From positions 1-21,114 of the forward strand of contig CAZTCR010000048.1 of NCBI GenBank assembly GCA_964612185.1: a stretch of DNA of 21,114 nucleotides. The letters run 5' to 3'. The notes beneath the pieces were generated by a model, which was not told the DNA's origin, ran no database searches, and saw only the letters and a list, made by a program, of their open reading frames with translations. The position numbers and the translations under genes are program-made. Within the stretch, counting starts at the first letter, position 1; each line of letters begins with the position of its first letter. The DNA is from UBA1447 sp964612185. Lineage in GTDB: Bacteria > Bacillota > Clostridia > Oscillospirales > Acutalibacteraceae. Of this stretch, positions 7,085-14,290 are shown piece by piece.

Positions 7085-7768
7085 ATGGCGCATCTAATCG
7101 ATATCAAAGACATGTACAAAATATACAATCCCGGCGAAAATGAGGTCCGGGCACTCGACGGCGTTTCGCTGACGGTTGAGAGAGGCGAATTTGTCGCGAT
7201 TGTCGGGCAGTCCGGCTCCGGCAAATCCACACTGATGAATATGCTCGGGCTCTTGGATGTGGCGAGCAGCGGAACTTATTTTTTGGACGGCAAAGATGTC
7301 GCCCATTTTACCGACGATGAGCTGTCCGAAATACGCAACAAGCAAATCGGTTTCATTTTCCAGGGATTCAACCTCATATCCAGCCTTACCGCGCAGGCGA
7401 ATGTTGAACTGCCGCTTGTATACAGGGGCATGCGCAGGGAAGACCGCAATAAGCTGTCACTCGCGGCGCTGGAGAGAGTCGGGATTTCGAACCGAAAAAA
7501 CCATCTGCCCAGTCAACTGTCCGGCGGACAGCAGCAGCGCGCGGCTATCGCAAGGGCTGTGGCCGCGAAACCGCCCGTTATCTTGGCGGATGAACCGACC
7601 GGCAACCTGGATTCCCACTCCGGCGAGGATGTCATGCGGATACTGCATGAGCTCAGCGAAGAAGGCCGGACCATCATTCTGATTACGCATGACAATGATA
7701 TCGCCAAAACGGCCAAAAGAGTGATCCGGATACATGACGGGAAGATTATTGAGGACACAGCAAACTGA
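7085..7768 (+). CDS. ABC transporter ATP-binding protein, MacB/LolD (FtsE-like) type
   Basis: The 227-residue protein is a complete nucleotide-binding subunit: Walker A GQSGSGKST (41-49), Q-loop Gln93, signature LSGGQ (145-149), Walker B VILADEP (165-171) and H-loop His202. The motif GNLDSHSGEDVM after Walker B and the family-style start IDIKDMYKIYNPGENEVRALDGVSL place it in the MacB/LolD/YknY group. These work with FtsX-like permeases in peptide or lipoprotein export or mechanotransmission. No permease gene is next to it, so it is an orphan here and its partner must be encoded elsewhere. The ATG at 7085 is preceded by GAAAGG. An in-frame ATG at 6941 would add 48 residues read from the repeat array and has no ribosome binding site. 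Confidence 0.9.
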   Translation: MAHLIDIKDMYKIYNPGENEVRALDGVSLTVERGEFVAIVGQSGSGKSTLMNMLGLLDVASSGTYFLDGKDVAHFTDDELSEIRNKQIGFIFQGFNLISSLTAQANVELPLVYRGMRREDRNKLSLAALERVGISNRKNHLPSQLSGGQQQRAAIARAVAAKPPVILADEPTGNLDSHSGEDVMRILHELSEEGRTIILITHDNDIAKTAKRVIRIHDGKIIEDTAN

Positions 7769-7778
7769 AAACAACACA

Positions 7779-7823
7779 GCAAAAAGGAAGGCCGCGTTTT
7801 GTTTCGCAGCCTTCCTTTTTTGC
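7779..7823. terminator. Bidirectional intrinsic terminator between convergent genes
   Basis: A long stem with arms at about 7779-7796 (GCAAAAAGGAAGGCCGCG) and 7805-7823 closes on a TTTTGTTT loop. The arms run into T-rich sequence on one strand and A-rich on the other, so it can end both the ABC ATPase transcript (plus) and the ECF transcript (minus). Confidence 0.85.
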
Positions 7824-7829
7824 TTGCTG

Positions 7830-8603
7830 TTAGTTTAAATATCCGCTTGACTTCACTGCCTTTTCAAGGGGTATGTATAAGAGCACCGCGCCGACGACAG
7901 AGAAAGCGCCATTGATGACCGTCGCGGGTAAACTGATGGCGGAAGCAAGCAGTGCCGGCGGCCATGCGCTGCCTTGCAGAATAACAAAATACAACGCGCC
8001 GAGCAGGAATTCGCCCGCGAGGTTGAAGAAAATACCGCTGACCGCCGCGATTAACGCGTATTGAAGCTTAATAGAGAGTTTTTTTGCAAAAACAGCGGCC
8101 GTAAGCAGCAGTCCGCCAAGCACCAGCGAAAAAATGTATAGTACAGGACTGATAACGAAGGTTTTCGTCAACCCTTCAAACCGAAACTCGCTGCCCTTAC
8201 CCACGGCAAGGAACAACATACACAAACCGAAAATAATCAACACTGCCGAGAAGGCAAAAATCCATTTGACCAGTGATTTTGCATCCGGTTTTTTCCCCTT
8301 TGATGCGACGAAGCCCGCTACAAGGCCGATACCGAGTTTGAGCACAAAAGTCTTTGGCGCATAAATAGCGTACCCCTGTGTCAGGTCGAATACACCCATC
8401 CCGAGGGAACCGGCTACGCCGCCTACCGTGCCGGAAAACAGCAACGCGGCAAGGATAACGAACATATTACCAAGATGTATGAACGGATTCCCAACCGGCG
8501 AAGGGATTGGAATTTTGAAGAAAAGCGCCACATAGCAAATCGCGGCAAACAAGGCTGTCAAGATAACCCGGACAAGTGCTTTTTGCTGATTGTTTTTGTT
8601 CAT
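7830..8603 (-). CDS. ECF transporter S component (vitamin-binding membrane subunit)
   Basis: The 257-residue, very hydrophobic protein has about six membrane segments. The stretch HLGNMFVILAALLFSG followed by VGGVAGSLGMGVFDL and GYAIYAPKTFVLKLG is the hallmark of ECF-type S components related to the RibU/YpaA riboflavin family. S components bind a vitamin and dock to a shared energy-coupling module (EcfA, EcfA', EcfT), which is not in this window. The divergent MocR regulator suggests a pyridoxine-type substrate (PdxU-like); riboflavin or another vitamin is possible. The ATG at 8603 is chosen because GAGAGGG lies 6 nt upstream; an ATG eight codons earlier lacks such a site. Confidence 0.82.
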   Translation of the reverse strand: MNKNNQQKALVRVILTALFAAICYVALFFKIPIPSPVGNPFIHLGNMFVILAALLFSGTVGGVAGSLGMGVFDLTQGYAIYAPKTFVLKLGIGLVAGFVASKGKKPDAKSLVKWIFAFSAVLIIFGLCMLFLAVGKGSEFRFEGLTKTFVISPVLYIFSLVLGGLLLTAAVFAKKLSIKLQYALIAAVSGIFFNLAGEFLLGALYFVILQGSAWPPALLASAISLPATVINGAFSVVGAVLLYIPLEKAVKSSGYLN

Positions 8604-8637
8604 AACAGTCCCTCTCTCATCAAACAAGTAAACCCCA

Positions 8638-8666
8638 TTGATTTTTCAACTATAAGTTATTATAAT
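8638..8666 (+). promoter_or_regulatory. Promoter of the MocR-type regulator
   Basis: TTGATT (8638-8643), exactly 17 bp, then a perfect TATAAT (8661-8666). The predicted transcription start near 8673 falls on the ACTGG half-site at 8671-8675, so a protein bound there would block the regulator's own promoter. Confidence 0.65.
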
Positions 8667-8692
8667 ACTAACTGGTGCTAATTAAATGTCCA
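8662..8692 (-). promoter_or_regulatory. Candidate divergent promoter of the ECF gene
   Basis: On the minus strand TGGACA (8692-8687) and TATTAT (8667-8662) each match the consensus at five of six positions, with a somewhat long 19-bp spacer. It overlaps the regulator's promoter and the putative operator half-sites, so one bound regulator could control both directions. Confidence 0.45.
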
Positions 8693-8718
8693 GTATTAAA
8701 TATTTTAATAAGGCCAGT
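8671..8718. promoter_or_regulatory. Candidate operator: three ACTGG/CCAGT half-sites
   Basis: ACTGG at 8671-8675 is mirrored by CCAGT at 8690-8694, and CCAGT recurs at 8714-8718. A further inverted pair TAATACT/AGTATTA (8663-8669 and 8692-8698) encloses the first two. MocR-family regulators are known to bind repeated half-sites in the divergent spacer with their target. Binding here is inferred only from position and repetition. Confidence 0.4.
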
Positions 8719-8729
8719 TTGGAGTCGTG

Positions 8730-10133
8730 ATGATTACAATAATTTTTGAACCGCGCTTAAAAGCGCCGCTTTATGAACAGCTTTACAGGTTTGTCCGTTG
8801 CGAAATCGAAAGCGGAAAACTGAAACCGGACGAAAAGCTGCCTTCAAAACGAAAGCTGGCCGCTCACCTGAAAATCAGTACCGTAACCGTAGAGGCGGCC
8901 TATGCGCAGCTTGAGGCCGAAGGGTACATAAGAACGGTGCCGAAAAGCGGATATTATGTGCTGCCTTTTGAGAAACAGTCGCCGGCCGAACCGGCGCCGC
9001 TGGATAAAGAAACGCCGCCAACCGGCGAGGCAAGCGTCGCATATGATTATGATTTTAAGACCAATGTGGTTGATACGGGGCTTTTTCCCTTCGCCACCTG
9101 GGCGAAACTGGCAAGAGAAGTGCTGGCCGAAAGCAGCCACGAACTGCTTAATGTAACACACCCGCAGGGTTCACCTGCGCTGCGAAGCGAAATCGTTGAG
9201 TATCTGTACAAATTCCGCGGAATTACGGCATCACCGGACCAAATTGTCGTAGGCGCAGGGTCGGAATACCTGATTATGCTGCTCATTCAACTGTTAGGCA
9301 GAACCGGCATCTACGCGCTGGAAAATCCATGTTATGGCAAAATATACAAGATTCTCAAAAGTAACGAAGTCACCACGGTACCTGTTGAGCTTGACGAACA
9401 AGGGCTGAGTGTCACCGCGCTGGAAAACACCCGGGCAGATATTGTTCATGTTACCCCTTCCCACCAATTCCCGCTCGGTATCGTGATGCCGGTCGGGCGC
9501 AGGCTGGCGCTGCTGAGATGGGCGAGCGAAAAGAGCGGGCGTTATATCATCGAAGACGATTACGACAGCGAGTTCCGTTTCACCGGACAGCCAATCCCCG
9601 CCCTCAAAGGGCTTGACCGGGAAGACAGGGTTGTGTACATCAACGCATTCACCAAAAGCCTCGCCCCTTCGCTTAGAATCAGCTATGCGGTGCTGCCGAG
9701 ATGCCTGATGGATGTTTACCGGGAGAATTTCATGTTTTACTCCTGTACGGTGCCAAACTTCGAACAGTATACGCTATGCAAATTTTTAAGCAGCGGTTCC
9801 TTTGAACGGCACTTGAGCCGCATGCGCAAAGCTTACAAAGAACGGCGTGATTTGCTGCTGTCTGCCATAGCGCAAAGCAAACTGGCCGGGGTGACAAGAA
9901 TTATCGGTGCCGATGCCGGGTTGCATTTTTTAATGATTGTCCAAAACGGTATGAGCGAGGCAACGCTTGTCGCGAAAGCCCGAAAAGCAGGCGTAAATCT
10001 TTACGGGCTGTCCGGTTATTACAATTTCCCCGTCAAGGAATTACCGTCCGCCACGCTGGTCGTCGGCTATTCGGGGGTAAACCCCGGCGATATAAACGCT
10101 GCCGTGAAAAGGCTGGAGGAAGCTTGGCATTAA
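8730..10133 (+). CDS. MocR-family transcriptional regulator (GntR wHTH fused to aminotransferase-like domain)
   Basis: The 467-residue protein has a GntR winged helix at about 8-78 (YEQLYRFVRCEIESGKL, LPSKRKLAAHLKIS) joined by a Pro-rich linker to a fold-type I aminotransferase-like domain (about 110-467). PLP-domain signatures are VTPSHQFPLG (241-250), IEDDYDSEFRF (274-284) and the Schiff-base Lys309 in AFTKSLAPSLR, so PLP binding is likely retained. MocR proteins such as GabR and PdxR use PLP as effector. Divergence from an ECF vitamin transporter fits a PdxR-like control of B6 uptake. GGAG is 5 nt before the ATG at 8730, so this is preferred over the GTG directly before it. Confidence 0.9.
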   Translation: MITIIFEPRLKAPLYEQLYRFVRCEIESGKLKPDEKLPSKRKLAAHLKISTVTVEAAYAQLEAEGYIRTVPKSGYYVLPFEKQSPAEPAPLDKETPPTGEASVAYDYDFKTNVVDTGLFPFATWAKLAREVLAESSHELLNVTHPQGSPALRSEIVEYLYKFRGITASPDQIVVGAGSEYLIMLLIQLLGRTGIYALENPCYGKIYKILKSNEVTTVPVELDEQGLSVTALENTRADIVHVTPSHQFPLGIVMPVGRRLALLRWASEKSGRYIIEDDYDSEFRFTGQPIPALKGLDREDRVVYINAFTKSLAPSLRISYAVLPRCLMDVYRENFMFYSCTVPNFEQYTLCKFLSSGSFERHLSRMRKAYKERRDLLLSAIAQSKLAGVTRIIGADAGLHFLMIVQNGMSEATLVAKARKAGVNLYGLSGYYNFPVKELPSATLVVGYSGVNPGDINAAVKRLEEAWH

Positions 10134-10163
10134 AAACGGGGCGCTTATAAAAGCGTCCCGTTT
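10134..10163. terminator. Hairpin terminator between convergent genes
   Basis: AAACGGGGCGCTT (10134-10146) pairs with AAGCGTCCCGTTT (10151-10163) around the tetraloop ATAA, with one G-U pair. On the minus strand it is followed by TTTTT, making it a good terminator for the G5/3D gene. On the plus strand the T tract is only three bases, so ending of the MocR transcript may be weaker. Confidence 0.75.
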
Positions 10164-10184
10164 GTCAGCCCTCTTTACTTTGTT

Positions 10185-11450
10185 TTAGTCGAGCACATAG
10201 ATTCGAACATCCCTGCGGCCGAATTGATTGCACTGAGGGGTTGTGTTGAAGAAAATATCAATCGTCGGACCGTTGTCCATGTTGACAAACAACCCCGTAT
10301 CCGCCGCGACGCTGTACCCGTAGAGATATTTGCCGTCGAGCGTTACCACATAAAGGCGTGTGCCGTAAGGGAACTGCTTGGGGTTAACGGCTATGTGCCC
10401 TTCCGCCACTGTTCTGCCCGATGCTGTTTTTGCGGTGCTGTATGCGCTGTATGCGGTCGCTGTTCCTTCTACAACCCGTGTATAGTTCAGCGGGATTCCG
10501 TTCGCGTCAAGTTTGATGTCCGCAGGCAGGGGCAGATCCGATATGGGTGAAAGCCCGTTTTGGAATTTGACCGCCGCCGCTTTCGCCTTTGTGCCGACAA
10601 GCGTTTTTTGCGGTACGGCTTCTTTGATGATAGTTTCAGAAACAACTGCGGTGCTGTCTAAAACGCCGTCTACCATCCTGTCTTTATAAACAACCGATTT
10701 TTCACCGTTTGCGCCTTTTTGCGCTATTTTGGTTTCGCCGATAAACAAATCCGGCGATTTGCTTGTGGTTTTTTCAAACGCTATTGCTTCATTCACTGTC
10801 CGCTGAACATATTCAACCCTTATCACCTTGATTTCCGACCCGGCCGAAAGAATTGTCTGCGGTTCCGGCACGGTTTCATCATCCGCATCAAGTGTGATGC
10901 CGGCTTTTTGAAGCGCTTCTTGGACCGTACACGGCACCGTTTGAATTTCCGTCAAAACACCTTCCGCAAAAACCGGCAACTTAAACGCTCTTACCAATGT
11001 GATGATCATGCCTTCATGAACAGATTTGTCAAAAGGCGGGTTTATCAAATCATTCGGACCAACCGCAACGGCATTGAGTGTCAGGGTATATTCAACATTT
11101 TTGCAGGCAACAATTTGGCTTTGGCTGCCGCAGTCATCGAGCGTTGCGTTACAAGCGCGGTAAATGGTAAGCTGTGAATCCTCACCCGATATGAACCCGG
11201 TTGTGTCGAGCAAGTCGTCAGTGCCCAACTTAATGCCTTCCTGCTGCAGAATTTCCGCCGGTTCGCTTTTTCTTGTTGATACCGATAATACTTGCTCCCC
11301 GTCTTGAATTGTAACGGTATAAACGGAGATTGCGGATGCCACTACCACAGATAAAGTAATGATCGTAACAATAATAACCAGTCCGATTGCGGAGATCTCT
11401 ACTCTTTTCAGCGGCTTTGCGGCAAACTTTTGCCTCATTCGCTTTAACAT
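10185..11450 (-). CDS. Membrane-anchored G5/3D-domain cell-wall protein (YabE-like)
   Basis: The 421-residue protein has a basic start and one membrane segment (about 20-45), two ubiquitin-like DUF348 repeats (about 47-100 and 158-210), a G5 domain (about 213-290) and a C-terminal 3D domain (about 327-421). The 3D domain shows GTATAYSAY and the three aspartates Asp384 (AADTG), Asp398 (IDIFF) and Asp414. This is the YabE/Rpf2 layout of Firmicutes: G5 binds the cell wall and the 3D fold, a relative of MltA, is thought to cut peptidoglycan, with roles in growth or resuscitation. It acts outside the membrane. AAAGGAG lies 8 nt before the ATG at 11450; the frame stays open 47 codons further upstream, but those residues look non-coding. 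Monocistronic. Confidence 0.87.
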   Translation of the reverse strand: MLKRMRQKFAAKPLKRVEISAIGLVIIVTIITLSVVVASAISVYTVTIQDGEQVLSVSTRKSEPAEILQQEGIKLGTDDLLDTTGFISGEDSQLTIYRACNATLDDCGSQSQIVACKNVEYTLTLNAVAVGPNDLINPPFDKSVHEGMIITLVRAFKLPVFAEGVLTEIQTVPCTVQEALQKAGITLDADDETVPEPQTILSAGSEIKVIRVEYVQRTVNEAIAFEKTTSKSPDLFIGETKIAQKGANGEKSVVYKDRMVDGVLDSTAVVSETIIKEAVPQKTLVGTKAKAAAVKFQNGLSPISDLPLPADIKLDANGIPLNYTRVVEGTATAYSAYSTAKTASGRTVAEGHIAVNPKQFPYGTRLYVVTLDGKYLYGYSVAADTGLFVNMDNGPTIDIFFNTTPQCNQFGRRDVRIYVLD

Positions 11451-11527
11451 CAGGTTTGCTCCTTTTCGGGTCCGTATCTTATATTTTGGTTGTCGTACGA
11501 ACCCTAAGTTTGCTTTGCCTTCCACCC

Positions 11528-11555
11528 ATATTAACAGGATTTTGTGATATGTCAA
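11528..11555 (-). promoter_or_regulatory. Promoter of the G5/3D-domain gene
   Basis: On the minus strand TTGACA (11555-11550), 16 bp, TAATAT (11533-11528). The predicted leader is about 70 nt. A second TTGACA lies on the opposite strand at 11561-11566, so the two -35 motifs form a 6-bp inverted repeat with a 5-bp centre. Confidence 0.6.
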
Positions 11556-11566
11556 ATCGATTGACA

Positions 11567-11950
11567 AACAATTTTTGTGCAATTCGTACATTTATTAGGT
11601 TGATTTTGAACTTTTCAAACTACCATTTTTGCTTTTTTGCTACAAAACGGCTTTGTTTTTTGTGTGATAGTGAAAAAGTTACAAATAGTTACAAAGCCAT
11701 ACCGTCTCGAATTCTTATAATAATATCTCATAGTACCTTAGCATTGATAAAAACCCGGTAAAATAATCGCACAAAACCGCAAACAAAGCGTGAACATTGC
11801 GGGTCGGTGCGCACACTATTCCGTTTTGTTTTGCGACGGACCGGCGCGGATAAAAAGCGTTATTCGGTTGAGAGCATTTGGGCTAAAAAGCGCATAAGAG
11901 CGAGAAAAACGAAGATATTGCACCTTAAATTAAAAAATTCAAAATAATGC
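11567..11950. other. Intergenic stretch without a recognised gene
   Basis: This AT-rich stretch lies between the divergent G5/3D and rplM promoters. The only clear feature is a tandem AGTTACAAA (11677-11685 and 11687-11695), spaced one helical turn apart, which could be a binding site. A TATAAT at 11716-11721 has no matching -35. No small RNA or coding frame with a ribosome binding site was found. Confidence 0.5.
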
Positions 11951-11979
11951 TTGACACACTTGTTGTCCTGTGATAGTAT
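11951..11979 (+). promoter_or_regulatory. Promoter of rplM-rpsI
   Basis: Perfect TTGACA (11951-11956), 17 bp, TAGTAT (11974-11979), with TG one base before the -10 (extended -10). The strong -35 and TG extension suit a ribosomal protein operon. Transcription should start near 11986. Confidence 0.8.
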
Positions 11980-11985
11980 AGGCAG

Positions 11986-12059
11986 GCAAAAGACTCTGAA
12001 ATGGCTGCGTAATGTCAGCGGCCAAATCTTGGAGCAATTTTTGAATCGGAGGTAATCCT
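11986..12059 (+). ncRNA. Probable L13-type autoregulatory leader of rplM
   Basis: The leader of about 74 nt contains GGCTGC (12003-12008) paired with GCGGCC (12018-12023; one G-U) around a 9-nt loop, enclosed by complementary AAGA/TCTT segments. L13 leaders that let ribosomal protein L13 repress its own operon are known in Firmicutes, and position and size fit. The fold is read by eye; membership in that family was not tested. Confidence 0.5.
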
Positions 12060-12488
12060 ATGTCAACCACTATGCCAACAGCGGGCAGCATTACCCGCAA
12101 ATGGTATTTGCTTGATGCCGCAGGTAAGCCCCTCGGCCGCGTTGCGGTTCAGGCGGCAACTCTTCTGCGCGGCAAGCACAAGCCCATTTTCGTTCCGCAT
12201 GCCGACTGCGGGGACAATGTCATCATCATCAACGCGGAAAAAGTCGTGCTCACCGGTAATAAATTGGACCAAAAGAAGTACTATCATCACAGCGGCTATA
12301 TCGGCAACCTCAAAGAGGTCAAATACAGCACCTTGATGAAAACAAAGCCCGAATTTGTTGTTATGCACGCCGTCAAAGGCATGCTGCCGGATACGGTCAT
12401 CGGCCGCAAGGCACTCACCAGGCTTCGTGTCTGCAGGGGTGCCGAGCATAAACATGAGTCACAAAAGCCCGAAGCGTGGGCATTTTAA
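12060..12488 (+). CDS. rplM: 50S ribosomal protein L13
   Basis: The 142-residue protein has the usual bacterial L13 length. Recognisable blocks are RKWYLLDAAGKPLGRVA near the N-terminus, GDNVIIINAEKVVLTGNK, YYHHSGYIGNLKE and the VKGMLPD helix before IGRKALTRLRV. It binds 23S rRNA and is needed early in 50S assembly. GGAGGT lies 6 nt before the ATG. It is first in a two-gene operon with rpsI, 18 bp apart, in the order conserved across bacteria, and its leader may be bound by L13 itself. Confidence 0.97.
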   Translation: MSTTMPTAGSITRKWYLLDAAGKPLGRVAVQAATLLRGKHKPIFVPHADCGDNVIIINAEKVVLTGNKLDQKKYYHHSGYIGNLKEVKYSTLMKTKPEFVVMHAVKGMLPDTVIGRKALTRLRVCRGAEHKHESQKPEAWAF

Positions 12489-12506
12489 GAAGGGAGGCAA
12501 ATAATA

Positions 12507-12905
12507 ATGTACGATAGCAATCCTTATTTTTACGGCACCGGCCGCAGGAAAGAATCCGTCGCGAGAGTTCGTGTCTACCCCGGGACAGGTTCCATCACCA
12601 TTAATGACAGAGATATTGACGATTACTTTGGCCTCGAGACACTCAAACTAATCGTGCGCCAGCCTCTCGTCTTAACCGGTACCAAAGAAAAATTCGACAT
12701 TGTCTGCCGTGTCAACGGCGGCGGTGTTACAGGCCAGGCGGGCGCTATCCGCCACGGCATTTCACGCGCGCTGCTCCTGTTTGACGCGGAAATGCGCCCT
12801 GTCCTTAAAAAGGCAGGTTTCTTAACCAGAGACCCAAGGATGAAGGAAAGAAAGAAGTACGGCTTAAAGGGTGCCCGCCGCGCTCCGCAGTTCTCCAAGA
12901 GATAA
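12507..12905 (+). CDS. rpsI: 30S ribosomal protein S9
   Basis: The 132-residue protein is full-length S9: YGTGRRKESVARVRVYPG at the start, NGGGVTGQAGAIRHGISRAL in the middle and the basic tail KERKKYGLKGARRAPQFSKR, whose final Lys-Arg reaches the P-site tRNA. GGGAGG precedes the ATG. It is translated from the same message as rplM and followed directly by an intrinsic terminator. Confidence 0.97.
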   Translation: MYDSNPYFYGTGRRKESVARVRVYPGTGSITINDRDIDDYFGLETLKLIVRQPLVLTGTKEKFDIVCRVNGGGVTGQAGAIRHGISRALLLFDAEMRPVLKKAGFLTRDPRMKERKKYGLKGARRAPQFSKR

Positions 12906-12920
12906 TTTACAGGCAAACGC

Positions 12921-12959
12921 AAAAAAAGCTCACGGTTTCGGCCGCGGGCTTTTTCTTTT
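12921..12959. terminator. Bidirectional terminator for rpsI and the purL-metY gene row
   Basis: AAAAAAAGCTCACGG and CCGCGGGCTTTTTC pair around a TTTCGG loop with one internal mismatch and a T-rich tail (TTTTTCTTTT) on the plus strand. On the minus strand the opposite arm ends in seven T, 17 bp beyond the metY stop codon, so it serves both convergent units. Confidence 0.8.
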
Positions 12960-12975
12960 GATTGATGCGATTGAT

Positions 12976-14253
12976 TTACAGCAAACTCAAAGCCTGCTCT
13001 AAATCATCTGTAATATCATTAATATGTTCAATACCGACTGAAAGGCGAATCAGATCCTCACCCACGCCGCACGCCTCCAGCTCCCGCAAAGAAAGCTGCC
13101 TGTGCGTTGTGCTGGCCGGGTGTAAAACGCAGGTACGGCAGTCCGCGACATGGGTGACAATGGCAGCGAGTTTAAGGCTGTCCATAAAACGGACAGCGCC
13201 CCCGCGACCGGTTTTAAGGCCAAAGGATACCACCCCGCAGGTACCTGCCGGCATATACTTTTGAGCCAGCGCATAGTATTTGCTGCTGTGAAGACCGGGG
13301 TAATTGACCCAAGCGACTTTGGGGTGTTTATTCAGGAATTCGGCAACTGCCAGGGCATTCTGACAATGCCGCTCCACCCTCAAAAACAAGGTTTCCAACC
13401 CGATATTTAACAAAAATGAGTTTTGAGGGGAAGGAATTGAACCCAAATCCCGCATCAGCTGGACGACAGCTTTCGTAATATAAGCGCCCTTGCCGAAAGT
13501 TTCCGTATAAGTGATGCCATGATAAGATTCGTCCGGTGTGGTCAAGCCCGGGTATTTATCGTTTTGAGCCCAGTCAAAATTGCCGCTGTCCACAATAGCA
13601 CCGCCGACGCTGGTGGCATGACCGTCCATATATTTGGTCGTAGAATGGATGACAATGTCGGCGCCGAACTCAAAGGGGCGGCAGTTGACCGGTGTAGGGA
13701 AGGTATTGTCAATAATAAGCGGGACGCCATGCGTGTGGGCGGCGCTGGCAAACTTTTCAATGTCCAGCACAATAAGGGCGGGGTTTGATAAACTCTCTGC
13801 AAAAACCGCTTTTGTGTTGGGCTTAAAAGCGGCATTGAGTTCCTCCCCGCTTGCTTCCGGGTTGATGAAGGTGAATTCGATGCCTAATCTTTTCATCGTC
13901 ACCGAAAAAAGATTGAAGGTGCCGCCGTATATGGTCGATGAGCTGACCACATGATCCCCCGCGGAACAGATGTTGAAAATGGCGAAAAAGGAGGCTGCCT
14001 GCCCGGATGAGGTGAGCACCGCCGCAACACCGCCTTCAAGCGCGGCTATTTTTGCGGCGACGGCATCGTTTGTCGGGTTCTGCAGACGGGTATAAAAATA
14101 GCCCGGCGCGGTTAAATCAAACAGCTTGCCCATTTCCTCGCTTGAGTCATATTTATAAGTGGTGCTTTGGACGATAGGCAATACCCTGGGCTCGCCGTTT
14201 TTGGGTGTGTACCCCGCTTGCACGCAGTTGGTATTGAGGTGATACTTTTCCAT
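12976..14253 (-). CDS. metY: O-acetylhomoserine sulfhydrylase (homocysteine synthase)
   Basis: The 425-residue cytosolic PLP enzyme belongs to the Cys/Met metabolism family. It uses O-acetylhomoserine and sulfide to give homocysteine for methionine synthesis. Visible motifs: YTRLQNPTNDAVAAKIAALEGG (about 54-75), SSGQAA (82-87), the PLP-pyridine Asp182 in IDNTF, and Schiff-base Lys207 in HSTTKYMDGH. Length and the NTNCVQAGYTP start fit MetY rather than the shorter MetB/MetC. The ATG at 14253 is preceded by AAGGAAAGGG; an ATG six codons upstream has no such site. It is last in the minus-strand row, 37 bp after the aldo/keto reductase. No S-box or T-box was seen before it. Confidence 0.9.
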   Translation of the reverse strand: MEKYHLNTNCVQAGYTPKNGEPRVLPIVQSTTYKYDSSEEMGKLFDLTAPGYFYTRLQNPTNDAVAAKIAALEGGVAAVLTSSGQAASFFAIFNICSAGDHVVSSSTIYGGTFNLFSVTMKRLGIEFTFINPEASGEELNAAFKPNTKAVFAESLSNPALIVLDIEKFASAAHTHGVPLIIDNTFPTPVNCRPFEFGADIVIHSTTKYMDGHATSVGGAIVDSGNFDWAQNDKYPGLTTPDESYHGITYTETFGKGAYITKAVVQLMRDLGSIPSPQNSFLLNIGLETLFLRVERHCQNALAVAEFLNKHPKVAWVNYPGLHSSKYYALAQKYMPAGTCGVVSFGLKTGRGGAVRFMDSLKLAAIVTHVADCRTCVLHPASTTHRQLSLRELEACGVGEDLIRLSVGIEHINDITDDLEQALSLL

Positions 14254-14290
14254 ATAGCCCTTTCCTTTCATAAGGTATGAGATGATAATC

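Noticed and set aside
11550..11566. Divergent plus-strand promoter from the second TTGACA
   Set aside because: No acceptable -10 box lies 16-19 bp downstream and there is no gene until rplM, which has its own promoter.
11451..11591. 47-residue N-terminal extension of the G5/3D protein
   Set aside because: It would run across the predicted promoter and has no ribosome binding site; AAAGGAG at proper spacing marks the ATG at 11450.
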